Below, piece after piece: positions 57,986 through 64,000 of a stretch of DNA of 64,000 bases (position 1 is its first letter; every line of letters starts with the position of its first letter). The position numbers were made by a program, and so were the translations under genes. Location of the stretch: the NCBI RefSeq assembly GCF_016132545.1, contig NZ_CP066167.1:833001-897000 (forward strand). Direction: 5' to 3'. Source of the stretch: Spongiibacter nanhainus (GTDB taxonomy: Bacteria > Pseudomonadota > Gammaproteobacteria > Pseudomonadales > Spongiibacteraceae). The notes below the pieces were generated by a model. The model had not been told where the DNA came from and made no database searches. It saw only the letters and a list, made by a program, of their open reading frames with translations.

Positions 57986-59494
57986 CTATACCAGTCTTTT
58001 CCGCTCGTTAGAGGGCGGTATGACCAGTGATTCCCGATATTTTGCGATGGTGCGCCGAGCCACTTTAATACCCTGTTCGGCTAATAGCTCGGTGATTTTG
58101 CTGTCGCTGAGGGGTTTGCGGGGGTTTTCTGCAGCGATCAGCTTTTTAATTAGGGCGCGAATGGCGGTGGAGGAGCACTCGCCGCCGGTATCCGTGGAGA
58201 CATGGCTGGAGAAAAAGTACTTCAGCTCAAAAATGCCTCTGGGAGTGTGCATGTACTTTTGCGTTGTGACCCGTGAGATCGTGGACTCGTGCATCCCCAC
58301 GGCGTCGGCAATGTCGTGCAGCACCAATGGCTTCATCGCTTCTTCACCGTATTCCAGGAAGCCGCGTTGGTATTCGACAATTTTGCTGGCGACTTTCATC
58401 AGAGTTTCATTGCGGCTCTGCAGGCTTTTGATAAACCATCGGGCCTCTTGCAGGTTGTCGCGAATGTAGTCGTTGTCGCTACTGTTTTTGCTCTGCTTGG
58501 CAAGCGCCGCGTAGCGGGCGTTGATCTGTATTTTGGGGGCGATATCGGGGTTGAGTTCCACCAACCAACGCCCTTCTTTTTTGCTGACAAATACGTCGGG
58601 TACCACGTATTCGGTATCGTCGCTGCCAATACTGTCGCCGGGAGTGGGGTTGAGGCTTTGGATCAGTCTCAGCACATCCCGCAGCTGATCCTCTTTAATC
58701 CGGCAGCGGCGCATAATTTGGTTGTAATCCCGATTGCCCAGCTGCGCCATGTACTGGGTCACAATCAGCATGGCTTCATCGAGAAAGGGAGTCTCCGGGT
58801 CCAGCTGCCGCAGTTGTATGGTCAGGCATTCCTGCAGGTCTCGGCCGCCGACTCCGGGCGGATCCAGTTGTTGGACCAGGTGCAGAACGGCAGTGACCTC
58901 TTCGATCTCAACGTCTTCGTGGTTGATGGCATCTACCACGTCCTCGGGGGAGATGGTGAGACGGCCTTTTTCGTCGATGGCATCGACGATGGCGTCGGCA
59001 ATCTGTAAGTCCAACTCGGAGAGGCGGCTCAGGTTGAGCTGCCAGCGTAGGTGATCCTGAAGCGAGTCGGAACTGCCGTGGCGATAGTCAGCGCTGAACT
59101 CACCATCGTCGGCGGGGGTGCTGCCAGTAGCGGGGCCACTGCTTTGGAACACGTCGTCCCACTGACTATCTACCGGCAAATCCTCGGGGATATCGCTGCG
59201 CTCTGCCCATTCGCTGTCGCTGTCGGGGCTGGTGGCCTCGGATTCCGTCTTTGCCTTGGCAGTCTCGGTTTCGCTGAGGGTGTTGTTTTCAGCGTTGTTC
59301 TCGCTCTGGCGCTCGGCGGCGTCGCTGTTGTCCGGACCGTCCTCGTCCACTTCCAGAAGCGGGTTTGAGTCCAGGGCGGACTGAATTTCTTGCTGTAAAT
59401 CGAGGGTGGATAGCTGAAGTAAACGAATCGCCTGTTGCAGCTGGGGGGTCATGGTCAATTGCTGACCGACTTTGAGCTGGAGCGATTGTTTCAT
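57986..59494 (-). CDS. rpoN: RNA polymerase sigma-54 factor
   Basis: 502 residues. The Gln/Leu-rich activator region at 1-45 ([28 protein letters not shown]), an acidic linker rich in Ser, Glu and Asp (about 50-125), the core-binding and HTH parts, and the RpoN box [12 protein letters not shown] near the end. It directs transcription from -24/-12 promoters. The 169-bp gap to lptB on the upstream side suggests its own promoter. Confidence 0.97.
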   Translation of the reverse strand: MKQSLQLKVGQQLTMTPQLQQAIRLLQLSTLDLQQEIQSALDSNPLLEVDEDGPDNSDAAERQSENNAENNTLSETETAKAKTESEATSPDSDSEWAERSDIPEDLPVDSQWDDVFQSSGPATGSTPADDGEFSADYRHGSSDSLQDHLRWQLNLSRLSELDLQIADAIVDAIDEKGRLTISPEDVVDAINHEDVEIEEVTAVLHLVQQLDPPGVGGRDLQECLTIQLRQLDPETPFLDEAMLIVTQYMAQLGNRDYNQIMRRCRIKEDQLRDVLRLIQSLNPTPGDSIGSDDTEYVVPDVFVSKKEGRWLVELNPDIAPKIQINARYAALAKQSKNSSDNDYIRDNLQEARWFIKSLQSRNETLMKVASKIVEYQRGFLEYGEEAMKPLVLHDIADAVGMHESTISRVTTQKYMHTPRGIFELKYFFSSHVSTDTGGECSSTAIRALIKKLIAAENPRKPLSDSKITELLAEQGIKVARRTIAKYRESLVIPPSNERKRLV

Positions 59495-59663
59495 AGGCAG
59501 TGGCTTCTACAACTTAGTTCACTGGTGTGGTGAAAACCCTGGGGTTTCCGGTGTCGGGGCGTATCCCTCGTCACGTTTCCAGTGTAGTCCGGAGTGTGGC
59601 GCGCTGCAATAGTGCGACAAGCAATTGCTGTGCCGATTTTTTGATCAACGGCGGGCTCTGATT

Positions 59664-60389
59664 TTATAGAGTGAATTTGTCGCCCAGGTAGATGTCCCGC
59701 ACGATTTGGCTATCGAGGACGGTTTCAGTATCGCCCTCGGCGACGATACGGCCCTCACCGACGATGTAGGCCTTTTCGCAAATATGTAGAGTCTCCCGCA
59801 CGTTGTGGTCGGTAATCAACACGCCGATACCGCGCTGTTGGAGATGCAGGATGATCTGTTGAATATCGTTGACCGAAATGGGGTCGACACCGGCAAAGGG
59901 CTCGTCCAGCAGAATGAAGCTGGGCTCAGTCGCCAATGCCCTGGCAATTTCCACCCGTCGGCGCTCACCGCCTGACAGTGACATGCCCATGGATTTGCGG
60001 ATATGGGTAATGTGGAATTCCTGCAGTAGCGCCTCCAGCTGGTCCTTGCGCTGTTTGCGGTTGAGGTCCTTGCGCGTCTGCAGAATGGCCATGATGTTGT
60101 CGGCAACGCTGAGCTTGCGGAATACCGAGGCTTCCTGGGGCAGGTAGCCCACCCCGTGTTTGGCCCGTCCCTGGATGGAGAGTCGGGTCAAATCCCGCCC
60201 GTCCAGGCAAATGTTGCCCCGGTCGGGGTTGACGATGCCGACAATCATGTAAAAGCAGGTGGTCTTGCCGGCGCCATTGGGGCCGAGCAGTCCCACGATT
60301 TCTCCACTGCTAATGGACAGTGACACGTCTTTGATGATGTGGCGGCCGCCGTAGGCTTTGGCAAGGTGGTTGGCTTCCAGTACCGGCAT
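59664..60389 (-). CDS. lptB: LPS export ABC transporter ATPase LptB
   Basis: 241 residues. Walker [11 protein letters not shown]-loop PQEASVF, signature [13 protein letters not shown], Walker [10 protein letters not shown] and the H-loop TDHNVRE. It powers LPS extraction together with LptF and LptG (not in this window). The start ATG overlaps the lptA stop. Confidence 0.96.
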   Translation of the reverse strand: MPVLEANHLAKAYGGRHIIKDVSLSISSGEIVGLLGPNGAGKTTCFYMIVGIVNPDRGNICLDGRDLTRLSIQGRAKHGVGYLPQEASVFRKLSVADNIMAILQTRKDLNRKQRKDQLEALLQEFHITHIRKSMGMSLSGGERRRVEIARALATEPSFILLDEPFAGVDPISVNDIQQIILHLQQRGIGVLITDHNVRETLHICEKAYIVGEGRIVAEGDTETVLDSQIVRDIYLGDKFTL

Positions 60390-61054
60390 CAGTCAGCGTC
60401 CTCGTCAGGGCTGGTCGAAGAGGGCGAGCTCTGGCTGGGTTTGGGCTGCGGCGCGCTGCTGGGGGGAGCGGTCTCCGCCGGCCCTGCGGAGCCGGTTTTG
60501 GCGGGGGCAGTGGTGCTCTGGTCTTCGTCGTCGCTGTTGTTTTGAGGTTGCAGCGTCATCTGTACCCGTTTGTCTTTTTGATTGCTGCCGCCATCAGCCA
60601 CCACCAGTTGTTTGCGGCCGCTGTAAACGATGCGGTCGCCGCTGATCGTGGAGCCCTGGTGTTGAATGCGGGCGTTTTGCTGCAGCAGGATTTCCTCAGC
60701 GTCCAGCTCGTATTCGATCAGATTGGCGCTGGCCTCCACAATGCCCTCACCGCTGCGGGGCTGTTGCTCAAAGCGCGCGGGGTTGCCCCGGGCGACGACT
60801 TTGGTCACTTTGCGGTCCGACTCGATAATGATGACCTGGTCGGCAGCAATCTTTAGCGAGCCCTGACTCATCCTCACATTACCGGTGTAGATACCCTGGT
60901 TGTTCTCGTAAGTTGCCCGGTCGGAGCTCAAGTTAATGCTTTGCCGGCGGTCCTCAGGTAGCGCTGTTACAGCGCTAACCAAGCTCAACAGCATTACTGC
61001 GGCAACACAGCGCCGCGCCAGGTAACGGGTTGATAGGGCTTTATTGGGGATCAT
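60389..61054 (-). CDS. lptA: LPS transport periplasmic protein LptA, with low-complexity tail
   Basis: 221 residues from the ATG at 61054, inside the end of lptC (14-bp overlap). A signal peptide ends near residue 32, then OstA-like strands ([23 protein letters not shown]). From about residue 173 the protein is a Ser/Pro/Asp/Thr-rich tail of about 50 residues. It forms the periplasmic LPS bridge between LptC and LptD. The tail is longer than in E. coli. Confidence 0.92.
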   Translation of the reverse strand: MIPNKALSTRYLARRCVAAVMLLSLVSAVTALPEDRRQSINLSSDRATYENNQGIYTGNVRMSQGSLKIAADQVIIIESDRKVTKVVARGNPARFEQQPRSGEGIVEASANLIEYELDAEEILLQQNARIQHQGSTISGDRIVYSGRKQLVVADGGSNQKDKRVQMTLQPQNNSDDEDQSTTAPAKTGSAGPAETAPPSSAPQPKPSQSSPSSTSPDEDAD

Positions 61055-61613
61055 AGTGCCCCCTGACTTGGTCAAGCAGTTCCACTCGCTCGTCGCTGAG
61101 GCTGGCTCGCATACCTACTGATTCAGTTTGACCATTCTTAAAGGTTAGAGACAAAGCTGACTCGGTGTGAACTCGGCTGCTTTCCAGATCAATGTGCAGG
61201 ACGGCGGTGTCGATTTGCGCTTCCCGAATCAGGTCCCGGACCACCACATCTCGCTGCAATTGCAAGTTTTGTCCGTCCGGCGACAGGCGGCCTTGCTCGG
61301 CCTCGGCAGTCCAGGGACGCTGGTCGCCGATATTGCCAATATAGTAGGGCTCGCTGAGCACAATGGTGCCGTTGTGGATCAGACGCTCGGCGGTTTCCGC
61401 CCGCCAGCGGTAGGCGATGGCGCCGTCCTCACGGTATTTAAGTCCGGTGATGCCGGTGAGGTGGGAGTCCACATCGGGCACCGGCTCAAACTGGTCGACA
61501 ATACTCAGTTTGCCGCTGTCGCTGAACTGGGTGAGGTACAAGCCGGTGCCGGTAATCGCCAGCAGGCCGGAGATCACAGAGAATACAGCGGTGCGCAGCG
61601 AGCGGGTGGCCAT
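61041..61613 (-). CDS. lptC: LPS export protein LptC
   Basis: 190 residues. An N-terminal TM helix (about 9-30) anchors a beta-jellyroll with LKYREDGAIAYRWRAETAERL and FKNGQTESVGMRASLSDERVELLDQVRG segments. It receives LPS from the LptBFG transporter. Two bp after kdsC. Confidence 0.92.
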   Translation of the reverse strand: MATRSLRTAVFSVISGLLAITGTGLYLTQFSDSGKLSIVDQFEPVPDVDSHLTGITGLKYREDGAIAYRWRAETAERLIHNGTIVLSEPYYIGNIGDQRPWTAEAEQGRLSPDGQNLQLQRDVVVRDLIREAQIDTAVLHIDLESSRVHTESALSLTFKNGQTESVGMRASLSDERVELLDQVRGHYDPQ

Positions 61614-61615
61614 AA

Positions 61616-62137
61616 TTAGAGGTAGGCCTCTAGCGACGATGTCAGCAGCCCCTTGGCCTCAAGGATGACCTCGCAGACTTCTCTGATGGCGCCGCTGCCA
61701 CCGGCTGCCCGGGTTTGCAGGTCGGCGTGGGCGGCGACAAAGTGATGGCCATTGGCGACGGTAACGCCGAGGCCTGCAGCGCGGATGGCGCCGAGGTCGG
61801 GGAGATCGTCGCCGACATAGGCGACTTGGCTGAGCTCCAGTTGCTGGTCGCGACACAGCTCTTCCAGGGCAACGCGTTTGTCTTCCCGGCCTTGGTAAAT
61901 TAGCTCAATACCCAGTTCGGCGGCCCGCCGGGCCACCAGCTCCGAGCGCCGACCGGTAATCAGCGCTGGCGTTACCCCAGCGTCACGCAGCAATTTGATG
62001 CCCAACCCGTCTAAAATCGAAAAGGCCTTCATTTCTTCGCCGCTATTGCCGAAGTACAGGCTGCCATTAGTAAGCACACCGTCCACATCCATGGCCAGCA
62101 GAGTCACAGCTTTAGCTTTTTCGGTGATGCTTTGCAT
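61616..62137 (-). CDS. kdsC: 3-deoxy-D-manno-octulosonate 8-phosphate phosphatase
   Basis: 173 residues, HAD family of the cap-less KdsC type. MDVDGVLTNG (nucleophile Asp), TGRRSE, and GDDLPDLGAI complete the site. It releases phosphate from KDO-8-P for LPS core synthesis. Follows kdsD after 63 bp. Confidence 0.95.
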   Translation of the reverse strand: MQSITEKAKAVTLLAMDVDGVLTNGSLYFGNSGEEMKAFSILDGLGIKLLRDAGVTPALITGRRSELVARRAAELGIELIYQGREDKRVALEELCRDQQLELSQVAYVGDDLPDLGAIRAAGLGVTVANGHHFVAAHADLQTRAAGGSGAIREVCEVILEAKGLLTSSLEAYL

Positions 62138-62200
62138 AGTGGTTCGTTGTTGCCTTTTGCTTGAGTATAGTGGGTATAGCGGTTTTTTCAGTGGCGGCGC

Positions 62201-63169
62201 TTACGCGACGCCGGCTTTCAGCAGGTCGTGAGTGTGCACGACGCCCACCGGCGAACCCCTGTCGTCCACTGCCACCAATACCGTGATTTTATTGTCTTCC
62301 ATTATACGCAGTGCTTCCGCCGCCATGGTGCCCGGTTTGATACTGCGGGCGTTGCGGGTCATAACGTCATCGATAGGGCAGTGACGCACATCAATATCGC
62401 GATCGATGGCCCGACGCAGATCGCCATCTGTAAAGATTCCTAGCAGCTTGCCATCGGCATCCACCACCGTGGTTACACCCAGCGCTTTGCTGCTCATCTC
62501 CAACAGTGCGCCGCTCAAGGGCGTGCCACTACGGACCTTGGGTATAGCGTCGCCGGTGTGCATGATCTGGTCAACTTTCAGCAGCAAACGCCGTCCCAGC
62601 GCGCCGCCGGGATGGGAAAAGGCAAAGTCGTCGGCAGTAAAGCCGCGGGCTTCCAGTAGGGCGATAGCCAGGGCGTCTCCCATTACCAGTGACACTGTGG
62701 TGCTGGAAGTGGGCGCCAGATTCAGGGGGCAGGCTTCCTCTTCAACACCGACGTCCAGGTGGGCATCGGCGCTGGTGGCCAGTTCAGACTTGGGGTTGCC
62801 GGTCAGGGCTATGACCGGTACGGCCAGTAGCTTCAGTAGAGGCAGCAGGGTGACCAGCTCTGAGGTGGAGCCCGAGTTGGACAGTGCAATGACCACATCG
62901 CCGGAGGTAATCATACCCATATCGCCGTGGCTGGCTTCGCCGGGATGGACAAAAAATGCGGGCGTGCCCGTGCTGGCCAGAGTGGCGGCAATCTTGTTGC
63001 CGATGTGGCCGCTTTTGCCCATGCCAGTCACCACGACTCGACCCTGGCAATTCAGTAGGATGTCGCAGGCTCGGCTGAAACTGTCGTCGACGCGCTCGCC
63101 AAGGGCGGCGACGGCGTCCCGCTCCATGTTGATGACGCGCTGTGCAGACTGAATGTAGGAAACGGTCAT
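62201..63169 (-). CDS. kdsD: Arabinose-5-phosphate isomerase
   Basis: 322 residues from the ATG at 63169; longer versions have no support. SIS domain (GMGKSGHIGNKIAATLASTGTPAFFVHP, about 50-77) and two CBS domains in the C-terminal 120 residues. It makes arabinose-5-phosphate for KDO synthesis. First gene of kdsD-kdsC-lptC-lptA-lptB, divergent from mlaC. Confidence 0.95.
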   Translation of the reverse strand: MTVSYIQSAQRVINMERDAVAALGERVDDSFSRACDILLNCQGRVVVTGMGKSGHIGNKIAATLASTGTPAFFVHPGEASHGDMGMITSGDVVIALSNSGSTSELVTLLPLLKLLAVPVIALTGNPKSELATSADAHLDVGVEEEACPLNLAPTSSTTVSLVMGDALAIALLEARGFTADDFAFSHPGGALGRRLLLKVDQIMHTGDAIPKVRSGTPLSGALLEMSSKALGVTTVVDADGKLLGIFTDGDLRRAIDRDIDVRHCPIDDVMTRNARSIKPGTMAAEALRIMEDNKITVLVAVDDRGSPVGVVHTHDLLKAGVA

Positions 63170-63385
63170 AGTGAGTCGGGTAACCTGTTGATGGTCAAGC
63201 GCTGTCCACTGTTCAGCTGGGGCTAAGGTAGGGCGCCTATAATAGTGATCAATGTGAAAAATTAACAGGTCTGTCGCACGGCAATACAGGGAGCCAATGC
63301 CGTAGAATGCGGTCAAAGCGTTCGCGGCCCTGACAATCAGCATCCAATGGGTCGATGAGTGACGAGTTCAAAACAAGGGGAAGAC

Positions 63386-64000
63386 ATGATTAAACGCATA
63401 TTGCTGGCTGCCACCATGATGGTTCTGGGCTTGTCCCTGAGCGCTCAGGCAGAAGACGTGGATAAAAAGCCCGGCCCCTATGAGGTCGTTGCGGGCACTA
63501 CCGAGGAGTTAGTCAAAGAAATTGAGGCCGCTCGAGAGTACTACGACGAAGACCCAGAGCGCTTCAATCAGCGGGTTCGTGAGATGCTGGACGAAGTCGT
63601 GGACTTTCAAAGCTTTGCTCGGGGCGTAATGGGCCGCTACGGTAGCCGTGCCTACTATCAAAGCTTGCAAAGCGAAGAAGCGAAAGCGCGCTTTCGCGAT
63701 CGGGTGATTCGTTTTACCGAAAGCTTTAAAGATGGCCTGATCAACACCTATGCCAAGGGTCTGCTGGCGTTTAACGGCAATCGCATCGAGGTTTTGCCTC
63801 TGGCCGAGGATGCCGACCTGTCGGGCAGCGTTGGGGTGCGTCAGCACATTTACGGTGACCGGCCCAAGCCCTATGAGGTGGTTTACACCCTTCGCAAAGA
63901 CAGCAATGGCGAGTGGAAACTGCGCAATGTCATTATCGAGGGGCTGAATTTAGGACGCATCTACCAGAATCAGTTCAACGCAGCGGTGCGCACTCACGAT
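63386..64000 (+). CDS. mlaC: MlaC-type phospholipid-binding protein, cut at the right edge
   Basis: 205 codons visible, close to the E. coli length of 211, so nearly complete. ATG at 63386 after AAGGGGAAG. A signal peptide ends around residue 22 (SAQA). The mature part (FNQRVREMLDEVVDFQSFARGVMG, FTESFKDGLINTYAKGL, WKLRNVIIEGLNLGRIYQNQF) is the MlaC/Ttg2D family that shuttles phospholipids across the periplasm. In Pseudomonas, mlaFED lie between kdsD and mlaC; they are absent here. Confidence 0.93.
   Translation, partial: MIKRILLAATMMVLGLSLSAQAEDVDKKPGPYEVVAGTTEELVKEIEAAREYYDEDPERFNQRVREMLDEVVDFQSFARGVMGRYGSRAYYQSLQSEEAKARFRDRVIRFTESFKDGLINTYAKGLLAFNGNRIEVLPLAEDADLSGSVGVRQHIYGDRPKPYEVVYTLRKDSNGEWKLRNVIIEGLNLGRIYQNQFNAAVRTHD

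Overview
The window looks like chromosome of a GC-rich, probably marine gammaproteobacterium of the Pseudomonadales/Cellvibrionales type (for example the Spongiibacter/Zhongshania group). The genus is a guess. The order rests on gene order: srkA-comF-bioBF(HC)D followed by two long acyl-CoA dehydrogenases, and gatCAB/mreBCD-maf-rng-yhdP-nit ... yjgA ... ptsO-rapZ-ptsN-hpf-rpoN-lptB-lptA-lptC-kdsC-kdsD, both match the arrangement I know from Pseudomonas. Pseudomonas-type small families (DUF3094, PA4642-like) agree. I saw no rRNA, tRNA, insertion sequence, prophage or CRISPR array.

Layout. 1-6.4 kb: 3' part of srkA, comF, and a tight biotin operon in which the pimeloyl-ACP esterase (BioH-like) and the methyltransferase BioC are one protein. 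6.5-10.4 kb: two tandem paralogous ~595-residue acyl-CoA dehydrogenases. 10.4-32.9 kb: an accessory catabolic region with two AraC-type regulators, two NAD(P)-binding reductase-like proteins, a CoA-ligase/acyl-CoA dehydrogenase/SCP2-type thiolase operon, an RND (MMPL-type) transporter, two Tat-type DUF1329 proteins around a beta-propeller and a DUF1302 outer-membrane protein, then an AcuI-like reductase, two SDRs and a small secreted Gly/Leu-rich protein. 33-40.6 kb: assorted small genes (DUF3094, lipoproteins, GNAT, TM2, sirtuin, CysZ, Smr, CWC protein). 40.6-64 kb: housekeeping (gatCAB, mreBCD-maf-rng-yhdP-nit, yjgA, mgtE, nitrogen-PTS/rpoN, LPS transport, KDO synthesis) ending in a nearly complete mlaC.

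The most interesting part is the 10.4-32.9 kb region. It combines a likely envelope-spanning route for a hydrophobic substrate (inner-membrane RND, periplasmic DUF1329 and propeller, outer-membrane DUF1302) with the enzymes to activate and beta-oxidise an acyl compound. Two families of paired direct repeats in its intergenic regions look like AraC-type operators: TGCGAAAAGCGGACA-like pairs 21 bp apart at two sites, and TGTCGCAAATTAACA-like sequences at five sites, mostly in pairs 22 bp apart. They tie the divergent units into one putative regulon. The substrate cannot be read from the sequence.

Other points: mreC appears to start at a rare ATT codon; tldD/pmbA and mlaFED are missing from positions where Pseudomonas has them; yhdP carries an in-frame hexanucleotide repeat.
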